A stretch of 64,000 nucleotides of DNA from JBBQVS01 sp963792705 (GTDB lineage Bacteria > Chloroflexota > Ktedonobacteria > Ktedonobacterales > Ktedonobacteraceae), in assembly GCA_963792705.1 (NCBI GenBank), contig CAWBXD010000016.1, positions 1 to 64,000 on the forward strand, read 5' to 3'. Of this stretch, positions 15,720-24,104 are shown in pieces. The notes beneath the pieces are model-generated. The model saw only the letters and a program-made list of their open reading frames with translations. It did no database searches and was not told the origin of the DNA. The translations under genes and the position numbers were made by a program. Position 1 is the first letter of the stretch. Every line of letters begins with the position of its first letter.

Positions 15720-16628
15720 ATGATGCGTAAAATACTGCGGAAATATGCTGATTTGCTAGCAAGCGGCCTATGGACCATGATAAAAGTTGTGCTGTTCATC
15801 ATTGTGCGCGATATAATGGCCCAAAAGGAGACCGAGATTCGCACTCAGGAACTGGCGAAGCGTGAGGCACAACGGCGTATGAATGAATTCTTAAGTATTG
15901 CGAGTCATGAACTGAAAACACCGCTCACAAGCATTAAAGGAAACATTCAGTTAATGGGTCGTAAGCTCAAGCAAAAACCCGATATAGGTACAACTAATGC
16001 GGCAGAAGAGAGCAGCGAAAAGCACGAGGACTCGGCAAACCACTTATTGAGTGAGGCAAGAGAGCTACTTGAGCGCACAGATAAACAGATAACACAGCTT
16101 TCTCGCTTGGTCAATACACTTTTAGAAAGCTCACGTATTAATGCAAACACGATAGACTTGCTTTTAGAAATTTGCGAATTGGATACAATTGTGCGTGAAG
16201 TCGTGCAAGACGTGCGCTCAATTCCAAAGACACGCACTGTTCACCTAGAAATCTCGTCAGAAGAGAATGTTCTTGTCATGGCTGATAACAATCGCATCAA
16301 ACAAGTGGTTGTTCACCTACTATCGAATGCACACAAATATTCTCCTGCTGAAGAGCGTATAGAGATCTTACTACAAACCGAAGGGGAGATGGTGCGTGTA
16401 TCTGTTCACGATGCAGGTCCAGGCATTCCTCCACATGAGCAAAATAAAATTTGGGAACGATACTATCGTGTACCAACCATCGAAGTACTTAATGGAAGCG
16501 AAATTGGTCTTGGTTTAGGGCTCCACATCAGCCGCACAATCATAGAGCAGCATCACGGCCATATTGGAGTACAAAGCACTCCTGGCTCCGGCTCGACATT
16601 CTGGTTTACGTTACCATTATCAAACTAA
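15720..16628 (+). CDS. Sensor histidine kinase
   Basis: The 302-residue protein has a short N-terminal hydrophobic segment (about 18 to 30), a coiled linker, a HisKA domain with H63 in ASHELKTPLTS, and an HATPase domain with N-box LLSNAHKYSP, G1 DAGPGIP, and G2 GLGLGLHISRTI. It should autophosphorylate and pass the phosphate to a response regulator. No regulator gene is adjacent, so it is an orphan kinase. There is no sensing domain of note; the N-terminus is short, so it may sense through its membrane segment or have lost a sensor. Start 15720 is tentative, as the ribosome site is weak and another ATG lies at 15684. Confidence 0.88.
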   Translation: MMRKILRKYADLLASGLWTMIKVVLFIIVRDIMAQKETEIRTQELAKREAQRRMNEFLSIASHELKTPLTSIKGNIQLMGRKLKQKPDIGTTNAAEESSEKHEDSANHLLSEARELLERTDKQITQLSRLVNTLLESSRINANTIDLLLEICELDTIVREVVQDVRSIPKTRTVHLEISSEENVLVMADNNRIKQVVVHLLSNAHKYSPAEERIEILLQTEGEMVRVSVHDAGPGIPPHEQNKIWERYYRVPTIEVLNGSEIGLGLGLHISRTIIEQHHGHIGVQSTPGSGSTFWFTLPLSN

Positions 16629-16718
16629 TATATAAGCGTTCTATAGATGACGGCAAACAGTTTTATGTGCATCGGGAACAAAAATTGTTTCATTGTCGTA
16701 TGACATTTGGGGGGTGAT

Positions 16719-16747
16719 TTGACATCACTCAAGTGAAACATTACAAT
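16719..16747 (+). promoter_or_regulatory. Sigma-70-type promoter with a palindrome in the spacer
   Basis: TTGACA (16719 to 16724) and TACAAT (16742 to 16747) are 17 bases apart. The spacer begins with TCACTCAAGTGA, a small palindrome that could bind a repressor. It would drive the small gene at 16809. Confidence 0.6.
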
Positions 16748-16808
16748 TATAGTGGGGTACTTACTATAACTTAGGAGTACAAACGATAAACGTATCGAGA
16801 GAGGAACT

Positions 16809-17045
16809 ATGCCGATGGATGCAATCATTGGACGATATCGAGTGCGTATGGAAGAAATGGGTCTTATTCTTAAACATGCTTCAGGCATCAGCTTTGATTT
16901 AACACCTGATGAGACACTAAGCCTTCTTGATTTCATCAACGCCTATCGTCAAACGTTGTTAATAATGCAACAGGAGAGCGACCAAGACACAGAGCCAGAA
17001 TTGGAACGTATCGTCATCAGAAAAAACGAGGACGAAGAGGAATGA
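16809..17045 (+). CDS. Unknown small acidic protein, 78 aa
   Basis: The gene has a good promoter upstream and GAGAGGAA before its ATG. The product begins with MPMDAIIGRYRVRMEEMG and a helical middle (LTPDETLSLLDFINAYR), then an acidic tail ending in a run of glutamates. No transmembrane segment or motif is seen and no family is recognised. The region after it, to 17184, holds nothing I can identify. Confidence 0.55.
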   Translation: MPMDAIIGRYRVRMEEMGLILKHASGISFDLTPDETLSLLDFINAYRQTLLIMQQESDQDTEPELERIVIRKNEDEEE

Positions 17046-17184
17046 TGTGAAATCACATGATGTCAACAATTAGCGTTGCCGCTTGTGCCATTGACGTTAT
17101 GTGATCTTCTACAATAGAAGCCATTTGTACACTAGTTAAGTATCACAGAGTGATTGAGCAAAACGACACGTTACAAATGGGCAA

Positions 17185-17691
17185 GTGACAGGTGTAGGAA
17201 CAGAGGATAGTTTTCCCTTATCAAGTATCTTTAACTTGACTGATCGCCTACAAATATTTAGCTATCTTGTCACCTCAAACCGTGTGCGCTGGTATCGTGT
17301 CATTATGCGACTCTTCTTGCATACACACCGCGAATTGTATCGCTATCAGCTCACTGCCCATGAAATACGGGATACTATACGGGATGCTTTTGACCCACTC
17401 TTCGCGGCATTAGGAGCACTCTATAGAACTGCGGCACCAGGCGTGCCACGCTTGCTTGCACTTGACGAAGCATTTGATAAAGTAAGTATTGCTAATACAC
17501 AACGCATCATGGAATTTCTTGTTTCGCAAGATTTTCAGTGGATTATGACAGGACCACAAGTCAGTGGTACAAGCGCAAAAATTCCAGCTAGCGCACGCTA
17601 TTTGATGCTCCACGAAAAAGGCTCTCCCTTTGCTACGGTAGCCGCGTCATTCTGGAGTGATAGCCAGGATATGCAAAGTGGACAAAAGTAG
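17185..17691 (+). pseudogene. Remnant of a JetC-like (TIGR02680) SMC-type ATPase, C-terminus only
   Basis: The frame has no ribosome site and its product is 168 residues, far less than the roughly 1,100 or more of the JetC/TIGR02680 ATPase. Its last two-thirds match the end of that family: DPLFAALGALY, then Walker B RLLALDEAFDKV, then IMEFLVSQDFQWIMTGP, ending with the SARYLMLHEKG strand. JetC is the SMC-like subunit of the Wadjet plasmid-restriction complex. The Walker A half, the coiled coil and the partners JetA, JetB and JetD are absent, so this is debris of a lost defence locus. The similarity is recalled, not searched. Confidence 0.6.
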
Positions 17692-17710
17692 TGGAAGACG
17701 CTGCACCTAA

Positions 17711-17934
17711 CATACAGAAAGCGGTAGTGTTTTTCACCAACATGGGTTTGACACAACTGCCTACGCGGTTGCACTACAGCATGGTGGGTTGCCTGCATCG
17801 GCACATGAGTTGACGATGCTCAATGCATTACCAACCATGTTTGATGAACTTGTGGGTAAGATGCAAGAAAAAGGTATGCGGGCGATCAAGAGGGCATTAC
17901 ACGTTTACTTGCTGAAGACTTGAACCACCTCTAA
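17711..17934 (+). pseudogene. Unrecognised decayed gene fragment
   Basis: A frame without a start (from a stop at 17708) reads VFHQHGFDTTAYAVALQHGG and continues to MQEKGMR. There the frame breaks at about 17877; the other frame continues GDQEGITRLLAEDLNHL and stops at 17934. Both parts look like real helical protein. I cannot name the family. It follows the JetC-like remnant by 17 bases and may be debris from the same event. Confidence 0.4.
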
Positions 17935-17982
17935 GCCATGTGCCATCAACGAGTTAATCGAAGACCGATATACACTCTATCT

Positions 17983-19647
17983 TTACATGGGTTGGTACGG
18001 CAATTTCACAGTAAATGTACTACCTTTACCTGGAACACCCTCACTACTTATAGCAAGAGAACCGCCATGTTTCGCAACCAACGTGTTCACAAGGTAAAGT
18101 CCTAATCCTAGCCCTTTTGCATCAACACTATGAGCATTTTGAGCACGGAAAAAGCGTTCTGTAAGTCGTTCCTGCTCTTCGGGAGGAATGCCAATTCCCT
18201 GGTCTTCAACGGCAATTTCAATCGTACCTTCATCAGTAGTATAAATTGATACCGTTATGGAGCCACTGTTTGGACTGTACTTCACCGCGTTACTCACTAA
18301 ATTGATTAATACTTGCTCCAACCGTTCTTCATCACCTTTTATCTTCAGAGGCTTTTGCTCGGTAGTCTCACCCTCATCATCTTCATTTAGAGAGACTAAT
18401 TGTTCGTTAACAAAAAGACGGAGTTCATGACTTTGTGCGATTGGTGCATAGTCTTCTAGTGTTCGTCTGACGAGTTGCAGCAAATCGATTTCTTTCAATT
18501 CAAGCTGTAAGCGATCCAGGTCTAGCCTGCTTATATCCATGAGCGCATTAATCATATGCTCAATTTTTTGTGTTTGCTGTTCAACACTCTTTAGCCCATG
18601 TAGCAGTTCATGATGCGTATCGGTTGCTGACTGTTGAGAACGCTTGATACGACGCTGCAGAATTTGCGCCTGACCTCGAATAGCGGTAAGCGGATTTTTT
18701 AGTTCGTGTGCCGTGAGAGAGAGAAACTCTTCCTTTTGACGAAGAAGTGCGCGCGCAGTTTCGATCTCCTCTTGTTGATGCGAGGAGGTAGTAAAAAGTG
18801 ATTTTCTTTCAATGGACATACCTGCAAGACGTGCCAGAGCTTTGAGCATATCAACGCTCCACTCTGGAAAATATGTATCCGCGTTTCCAAGAGAACGGTG
18901 TCGCTCTACGCCGAGAAGTCCAAGAACTTGCCCATTCAACAATATCGGTGCATAAATAGCGGCATGAAGATGCTTTTGTCTTTTTCGAGAAGGCGTCAAC
19001 GCACTATCAACAGTGATAACTGTTTTTAGATGCAACGCTCGCATGTAAGCAGGGGATGATTGCAGAGCGCGTTCGGTATTTGATTGTATTGAAGCGAGTT
19101 CAGCATTCCATTCTTCGTAGCTCTGACGCCCCGAACCAAAGAGTGCGACTAACGCAAGATGTCCGGTTGCCTCATCCACGCGAAAAGCGATGCTGCTATC
19201 TACTGAATCAAGTTGAGGAAGCAGAGCGGCGACACGTCGTAGTGCTTCGTCGATATCATGAATATCTTGCGTCGCCATGACCGCTTCGACGAGCAGGTCT
19301 AACGAAATTTTGGCCTGATGCTGTTGCAACACATGCTCGCTGACATCTTGCGAAATGATCACGACGGCAGTAATCATATCAGTTTCACTATGCAAGGGAA
19401 GCGTGTTGAGCAGAAGGACGTGTCGTTCATCCCTGTTAATCAAGACATGATGCACCTGCTCTCCCGTCAACGCCTTGGTGACACATGGCAGTTGAAGGAG
19501 TCTGCTTGCATGCTGCTGATGAAGATGCCAATGTTTGCGCGCAAGTTCATTCGCATAAAGAAGTTCTCCATGTGTACTGATACAGCAAACCCCATCATCA
19601 AATGCATTTAAGAATGGACTTATATCATATTGGCTAATCTCTACCAT
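17983..19647 (-). CDS. PAS/GAF sensor histidine kinase
   Basis: The 554-residue protein appears soluble. A PAS-like region (residues about 8 to 120, FDDGVCCISTHGELLYANE) is followed by a GAF-like domain (about 135 to 300, AIYAPILLNGQVLGLLGVE), then HisKA with H in LTAHELKNPLTAIRGQ and an HATPase domain with NLVSNAVKYSP, DQGIGIPPEE and GLGLGLYLV. The start at 19647 has AGGGAG ten bases upstream; a frame 45 codons longer lacks a site. No response regulator is adjacent. It probably senses a small molecule or redox cue through PAS and GAF. Confidence 0.9.
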   Translation of the reverse strand: MVEISQYDISPFLNAFDDGVCCISTHGELLYANELARKHWHLHQQHASRLLQLPCVTKALTGEQVHHVLINRDERHVLLLNTLPLHSETDMITAVVIISQDVSEHVLQQHQAKISLDLLVEAVMATQDIHDIDEALRRVAALLPQLDSVDSSIAFRVDEATGHLALVALFGSGRQSYEEWNAELASIQSNTERALQSSPAYMRALHLKTVITVDSALTPSRKRQKHLHAAIYAPILLNGQVLGLLGVERHRSLGNADTYFPEWSVDMLKALARLAGMSIERKSLFTTSSHQQEEIETARALLRQKEEFLSLTAHELKNPLTAIRGQAQILQRRIKRSQQSATDTHHELLHGLKSVEQQTQKIEHMINALMDISRLDLDRLQLELKEIDLLQLVRRTLEDYAPIAQSHELRLFVNEQLVSLNEDDEGETTEQKPLKIKGDEERLEQVLINLVSNAVKYSPNSGSITVSIYTTDEGTIEIAVEDQGIGIPPEEQERLTERFFRAQNAHSVDAKGLGLGLYLVNTLVAKHGGSLAISSEGVPGKGSTFTVKLPYQPM

Positions 19648-19759
19648 AAGTGTCTCCCTGTAGATAGCTTCTCGAGCCTTCATTATACGCATTGAAAGAG
19701 AACGAATGAAAGCACGACATTGCCTCTGTTCCGTTCTTTGTAGAAAAGAAACAGAATGA

Positions 19760-19864
19760 ATTGTGACTGATTTATTCGACAATATCTTTGTCCTTCGCTT
19801 CGACGAGCAAGGGCGTTGTGCCGAGTACAGCGAGTGGTATATAGAGCGTCCTAAAGGCGATTAA
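19760..19864 (+). pseudogene. C-terminal remnant of an NTF2-like (SnoaL-type) protein
   Basis: After an in-frame stop the frame reads LFDNIFVLRFDEQGRCAEYS followed by EWYIERP and stops at 19864. This is the last strand pair of the NTF2-like fold, where F-D-x-x-G-R-C/I and a W-rich end are typical. The N-terminal three-quarters are missing. It points to a deletion at or near 19760 upstream of the endonuclease pair. Confidence 0.4.
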
Positions 19865-20297
19865 TAGTTATACTGCTCGGAATTTGGAAGGGAAAACAGT
19901 AAGTCGGTCTGCATGAATAAGTTCATACAGGCCGACTTACTGTTTTCCCTTATCTGTTTTTCTCTATTGTATAACGTCCTCATAGTCTTTGTGAGAAATA
20001 CGGTAATCATCGCCCCATTTAACGTCACAAGTTCACCCAACTGTATCCGTCTCCGCATAATATTAATATTAACCTTCAAGTCTTTAGCTATCTTATTGTG
20101 ACACATAGTAATGTCATGACCCAGTGATTTTCGAGCACTGTACTATAAGTAGTTCATGCAATCAACTAACACGCATCCAAAAGCCATAAACTATTGCTAA
20201 AGTTAATTCAAAATGATAAAATATCCCAAATATGAGCTTACCTAATTATAAGAATGAAGAGTTCAACTAATATAAAGTAGCCCCAAAGGAGAAGTCA
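19865..20297. other. Gene-free region with a 29-bp hairpin
   Basis: No gene is seen. A hairpin (arms 19889 to 19917 and 19922 to 19950, one wobble and one mismatch, 4-base loop) dominates the left side and can stop transcription on both strands. The rest is AT-rich. A plausible ribosome site (AAAGGAG, about 20286) precedes the broken endonuclease gene. Confidence 0.6.
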
Positions 20298-20634
20298 ATG
20301 GCGTTAATGGGTAAAGGTAAACGGGATACGAATGCGATAGGCGATATATAGCGAGGAGAAGTTCTGGCGTGTACAGTGTAAAACTGCTCGGATACAAGAC
20401 AATGGGACAGTGATTGCGTTTGATACTGCAAATCATAATGTTGCCTTAAAAAATAGTCGGTGGCGACATTATCGAGGAGAATGTGATTATTTTGCGGCTT
20501 ATTGTGCAGAACTTAATAAAGTCTATCTCATTTTAGTAGATGAGGTCGGTACTACTAGAGCAAATCTTCGGTTAGTACCAGCAAAAAATAATCAGGAAAA
20601 GAATGTGCGATGGGCAAAAGACTATGAATTATAA
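20298..20634 (+). pseudogene. Broken copy of the PD-(D/E)XK endonuclease gene
   Basis: The start (GKGKRDTNAIGDI) matches the intact downstream copy, then a TAG ends the frame. About 36 codons carrying the catalytic glutamate and aspartate are deleted. The frame resumes at FWRVQCKTAR and stays aligned with the second copy to the shared ending WAKDYEL/WARDYEL. Both copies have the same promoter-side layout (AAAGGAG or AAAGGGG before ATG), so this is a tandem duplicate that has decayed. The two are about 60 to 65 percent alike by eye, so the duplication is not recent. Confidence 0.8.
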
Positions 20635-20645
20635 AGGGGATGTAA

Positions 20646-21074
20646 ATGAAATTAGTTGGAAGAGACAAACGAGATACTAATAGGATAGGAGAGATTAGCG
20701 AGGCAGCTATTATTACTCGTTTCTTACAACTTGGTTATGTAGTCCTTACACCTTATGGTGGAAATCAAAGATATGATTTGGTGATTGAAGATGCAAATAA
20801 GCAGCTATGGCGTGTTCAATGTAAAACAGCTAGAATTGATAAAAACGGAACAATACTCAGATTTAACACTTCCATATGCAACGTCACAGGCAAAAATAGA
20901 CAACCGAGGGACTACCGAGGAGAATGCGATTACTTCGCCTCATATAATGAGGAGATTAATAAGGTTTACCTAGTACCAGTTGACCAAGTTGGTATCACCA
21001 CTGCCAGTCTTCGGATAACACAGACAAACAAAAACGAGCAAAATATGCAATGGGCAAGAGACTATGAATTATAA
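20646..21074 (+). CDS. PD-(D/E)XK homing-type endonuclease (I-Ssp6803I family, PDDEXK_5)
   Basis: The 142-residue product matches the family of group I intron-associated PD-(D/E)XK endonucleases: GEISEAAIITRFLQLGY at the start with acidic residues E16 and E19, YDLVIED with D44, and RVQCKTAR with the Q58-x-K60 variant of the E-x-K motif. I-Ssp6803I of Synechocystis sits in a tRNA-fMet group I intron. Here the gene is free-standing and ends one base from the 3' end of a CAT-anticodon tRNA on the other strand. It probably cuts DNA, and a mobile or homing role is likely. No intron core was recognised. Other members act as plain nucleases of unknown role. Confidence 0.8.
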   Translation: MKLVGRDKRDTNRIGEISEAAIITRFLQLGYVVLTPYGGNQRYDLVIEDANKQLWRVQCKTARIDKNGTILRFNTSICNVTGKNRQPRDYRGECDYFASYNEEINKVYLVPVDQVGITTASLRITQTNKNEQNMQWARDYEL

Positions 21075-21075
21075 A

Positions 21076-21148
21076 TGGGCCCAGCTGGGATCGAACCAGC
21101 GACCAAGGCGTTATGAGCACCCTGCTCTAACCGCTGAGCTATAGGCCC
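21076..21148 (-). tRNA. tRNA with CAT anticodon (Met elongator or Ile2)
   Basis: The minus strand folds as a full cloverleaf: acceptor GGGCCTA with TGGGCCC, D arm GCTC/GAGC, anticodon loop CTCATAA giving CAT, and T arm CTGG-TTCGATC-CCAG. The 3' CCA is not encoded. The acceptor lacks the mismatched first pair of initiator tRNA, so it is elongator Met or lysidine-modified Ile2, which cannot be split by eye. The gene is intact and intronless. Confidence 0.9.
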
Positions 21149-21159
21149 TTGTAGGGATG

Positions 21160-21188
21160 ATTATAGCATACCCCTTCTCTCTTGTGAA
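21160..21188 (-). promoter_or_regulatory. Promoter of the CAT tRNA
   Basis: On the minus strand TTCACA (21183 to 21188) and TATAAT (21160 to 21165) are 17 bases apart, placing the start a few bases before the tRNA 5' end. Confidence 0.65.
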
Positions 21189-21264
21189 GAGGGAGTTTAT
21201 GGTTCAGAGGATAAATTTCATGTTTCGTATGGTAACTTTTCCCTCTAAACCTAATAAACAATAC

Positions 21265-21292
21265 TTCACATCCTTCCAATTTGTGCTATAAT
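21265..21292 (+). promoter_or_regulatory. Promoter of the 2-oxoacid:ferredoxin oxidoreductase operon
   Basis: TTCACA (21265 to 21270) and a perfect TATAAT (21287 to 21292) are 16 bases apart. Transcription should start near 21299, giving a leader of about 145 bases before the first gene. Confidence 0.65.
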
Positions 21293-21299
21293 ACTCGCA

Positions 21300-21431
21300 A
21301 ACGCACGGTTCTGCTCACCCTGTGCGTGACGTGGCAGGGCGCAGAAATGGATTTCTGGACTCACAACTGATTCTTTGTCTACTTACAGGACCGCGCTCTC
21401 TTTGTGTTGGTAGCGTGGTCTCCATTTTTTT
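21300..21431 (+). promoter_or_regulatory. Structured leader with terminator-like hairpin before the start
   Basis: Three stems are visible: ACGCAC with GTGCGT near 21302 to 21328, CAGAAAT with ATTTCTG near 21342 to 21357, and GACCGCGCT with AGCGTGGTC (21389 to 21420) followed by a run of seven Ts (21425 to 21431). The last looks like an intrinsic terminator placed just before the ribosome site AGGAG (21434 to 21438). It may be an attenuator or an unknown riboswitch. It does not match the TPP riboswitch pattern, though the enzyme uses TPP. Confidence 0.45.
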
Positions 21432-21444
21432 CTAGGAGCATTCA

Positions 21445-23178
21445 ATGGTGAATGAAGTCACTATTCGCATTGGCGGCGAGTCGGGTGAGGGTACCATTTC
21501 TGGTGGTGATATTCTCGCGCTCGCGGCCGCACGCTGGGGGTATCATGTGTATACCTTCCGCACCTTCCCAGCCGAAATTCTTGGTGGTCCTTGTCTTTTC
21601 CAGGTACGTATTAGCGATGCACCAGTCAAGTCAATGGGCGATTTTGCCGATGTACTCATTTGTCTTAATAAAGAGGCATACGACCGTAATATTGGTGAGC
21701 TACGCGATGGCGGTGTGCTCATCTATGATCCCTCCGATTTTGTTCCTGAGGCAAATGATAAGATAGCCTATCCCATTCCTTTCAACGAGATTGCGCGTAA
21801 AGAGGTGCAACTTTTTCAGACAAAGAACATGGTGATGCTAGGAGCTATCTCAGGTCTTTTCGGTCCTCCACTTGAAGCCATCATTCAGGTTGTTCAGTCA
21901 AAACTTTCTAAATCCCGCAAATCTAGCAACACGTTAATGGAAAAAAACATGCTAGCGTTGGATATTGCGAAAAGATATGTCACTGAGCGCATCACCAAAC
22001 AAGATCAGTACCGACTAGGGGCCGTTGAGAAGGCTGATCGCGTGGTGCTTAACGGCAATCAGGCGGTTGTTGCTGGTGCTTTAGCGGCTGGCGTTGGCTT
22101 CTTCGCTGGATATCCGATTACGCCTGCAAGCGATATTATGGAAGCATTAGCAAAAGAGTTACCACAGGTTGGTGGCACCTTCTTACAGGCAGAAGACGAG
22201 ATGGCAGCACTTGCAGCCGTTTTGGGGGCATCCTATGGTGGAGTGCGCTCGATGACAGCGACCTCTGGCCCTGGCTTTTCGTTGATGACAGAACTCATTG
22301 GCCTTTCGTCGATGGCAGAACTACCAGCGGTGATCGTCGATGCACAACGCTCTGGACCCAGCACAGGCATGCCGACAAAGATGGAGCAATCCGACCTGAG
22401 TTTTGCGCTTAACGCTGGACATGGTGATGCGCCACGTATCGTTATCGCCCCTGCAAGCGTGGCTGATTGTTATCATTTGATGATTTTAGCATTTAACTTG
22501 GCTGAGCAATATCAGATGCCAGTACTCTTCCTCACCGATCAATCACTGACGGCACGTGTAGAGAGTGTCGAGCGGAATGTCTTCCAGATGCAAGCCTTGC
22601 AAAAGCGAGTTCAGCCACAGCAGCAAGAACTCGTTGGTGCTGGTCAGCCATACTCACGCTACGCATATACGGAGAGTGGTGTCTCGCCAATTCCTACTCC
22701 TGGAGCAGGCTCACCAGTATATACCGCGACAGGGTTGGAGCACGACGAACATGGACACCCTGACTATGAGCCAGAAGATCACGTAGCCATGATGCAGAAA
22801 CGCTATCGCAAGCTTGAAACGGCCGCGAAGAATATTCCTGCGCCCACACGGTACGGCGATGATGAAGCTCTTATTGGCATTATTGGATGGGGTTCGACCG
22901 AGGGAGCAATTCAAGAAGCAGTTGACCATGCCAATGCTAATGGCTATAAGGTGGCATCGTTGCACCCAAGAGTGCTTTCTCCATTACCCGACGAGGCGAT
23001 TCGCACCTTTATTGGTTCGGTTCGCAAGGTGATTGTCGCGGAATGCAATTATTCGGGCCAGTTGGCAAACTTGCTCGGTGGAAAATATGGTTTGCAAAGT
23101 ATTCGTGTCAATAAGTTTGGCGGCATTCCGTTTACGGCTGCTGACATCTTTAAGGCTATCGAGGAGGTCCACCCATAA
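21445..23178 (+). CDS. korA: 2-oxoacid:ferredoxin oxidoreductase, fused gamma-alpha subunit
   Basis: The 577-residue protein fuses a gamma domain (residues 1 to 180, GGESGEGTISGGDILALAAA) with an alpha domain (from about 200, GYPITPASDIMEALA, then a pyrimidine-binding fold with TATSGPGFSLM). With the beta subunit it converts a 2-oxoacid (2-oxoglutarate likely) plus CoA to acyl-CoA and CO2, reducing ferredoxin. The fused layout with a separate beta is typical of KorAB-type enzymes. An insertion of about 60 residues (from roughly 395, PQQQELVGAGQPYSRYAYTE) covers the usual acidic linker of this subgroup. Its stop overlaps the beta gene start by one base. Confidence 0.9.
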   Translation: MVNEVTIRIGGESGEGTISGGDILALAAARWGYHVYTFRTFPAEILGGPCLFQVRISDAPVKSMGDFADVLICLNKEAYDRNIGELRDGGVLIYDPSDFVPEANDKIAYPIPFNEIARKEVQLFQTKNMVMLGAISGLFGPPLEAIIQVVQSKLSKSRKSSNTLMEKNMLALDIAKRYVTERITKQDQYRLGAVEKADRVVLNGNQAVVAGALAAGVGFFAGYPITPASDIMEALAKELPQVGGTFLQAEDEMAALAAVLGASYGGVRSMTATSGPGFSLMTELIGLSSMAELPAVIVDAQRSGPSTGMPTKMEQSDLSFALNAGHGDAPRIVIAPASVADCYHLMILAFNLAEQYQMPVLFLTDQSLTARVESVERNVFQMQALQKRVQPQQQELVGAGQPYSRYAYTESGVSPIPTPGAGSPVYTATGLEHDEHGHPDYEPEDHVAMMQKRYRKLETAAKNIPAPTRYGDDEALIGIIGWGSTEGAIQEAVDHANANGYKVASLHPRVLSPLPDEAIRTFIGSVRKVIVAECNYSGQLANLLGGKYGLQSIRVNKFGGIPFTAADIFKAIEEVHP

Positions 23179-24023
23179 TGGTCCAGTCTATCATTAATCC
23201 TACACCAAAAGATTATAAAAGTGAGGTTAAGCCAACATGGTGTCCGGGCTGCGGAGACTTTGGCGTACTCAATGCCGCATATCGTGGTCTTGCAGGCTTG
23301 AAGCTAGCTCCCGACGAGACGGTAGTGGTATCGGGTATCGGCTGCTCTAGCCGTTTCCCACACTTTATGAAGACATTTGGCTTTCATACGGTTCATGGTC
23401 GTGCATTGCCTGTCGCGCAAGGCTTGAAGATGGCGCGTCCTGACCTGACAGTAGTCGCGGTTGGTGGCGATGGCGACTTCTTTAGTATTGGTGCAGGTCA
23501 TCTACTGCATGCGGCACTACGCAATATTGATATCACCGTTGTTGTCATGGACAATGAGATTTATGGCCTCACGAAGGGTCAGACCTCGCCCACCTCACCA
23601 CAAGGGCATGTCACAAAGTCTACTCCCTATGGTCTTTTAGCATCGCAGTTTAATCCTCTCGCAACAGTGCTTACGCTGAACGTCAGCTTTGTGGCGCGTG
23701 GATACTCGGCAAAGCCAAAAGAACTAGCCGCACTTATTGAGAAGGGTATTCAGCATAAAGGCTTCTCCTTTATTCATGTGCTCAGCCCTTGCCCAACGTT
23801 TTATCATACCTTTGATGCATGGGATGCTTCGGTAACACCAATTGCAGCGGACCATGATGTCACAAATCGCGGACAGGCAATGACATTAGCGATGGAGACA
23901 AACAAACAATATATTGGCCTCTTGTACGAGGAAGAGCGACCGACAATGGATCAAGCCGCACATCAATTGGTACAGCAGGCAAAGTCGTTTGACATCGACC
24001 AGTACATGAAACGTTTCGCATAA
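23178..24023 (+). CDS. korB: 2-oxoacid:ferredoxin oxidoreductase, beta subunit
   Basis: The 281-residue subunit binds TPP and one Fe-S cluster. Visible are WCPGCGDFGV (first two cluster cysteines), GIGCSSRFPH with another, and the TPP/Mg motif GGDGDFFSIGAGHLLHA with VMDNEIYGLTKGQ. HVLSPCPTF carries a late cysteine near 210. This is the standard KorB layout of about 280 residues. It forms the second gene of the operon and is followed by a strong terminator. In central metabolism it can run the reductive or oxidative 2-oxoglutarate step. Confidence 0.92.
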   Translation: MVQSIINPTPKDYKSEVKPTWCPGCGDFGVLNAAYRGLAGLKLAPDETVVVSGIGCSSRFPHFMKTFGFHTVHGRALPVAQGLKMARPDLTVVAVGGDGDFFSIGAGHLLHAALRNIDITVVVMDNEIYGLTKGQTSPTSPQGHVTKSTPYGLLASQFNPLATVLTLNVSFVARGYSAKPKELAALIEKGIQHKGFSFIHVLSPCPTFYHTFDAWDASVTPIAADHDVTNRGQAMTLAMETNKQYIGLLYEEERPTMDQAAHQLVQQAKSFDIDQYMKRFA

Positions 24024-24036
24024 GACTGCTAGACAC

Positions 24037-24089
24037 AAAAGACACCCTATCTCTTTTGATATATTCGATAGAGATAGAGTGTCTTTTTG
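24037..24089 (+). terminator. Rho-independent terminator of the korAB operon
   Basis: A 17-bp stem with one mismatch (arms AAAAGACACCCTATCTC and its partner, 24037 to 24053 and 24071 to 24087) is followed by a short T-run. It can also stop the small gene on the other strand. Confidence 0.8.
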
Positions 24090-24104
24090 AATAGGATGTT
24101 TTTA

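Noticed and set aside
21300..21440. TPP riboswitch before korA
   Set aside because: The conserved TPP core sequences are absent.
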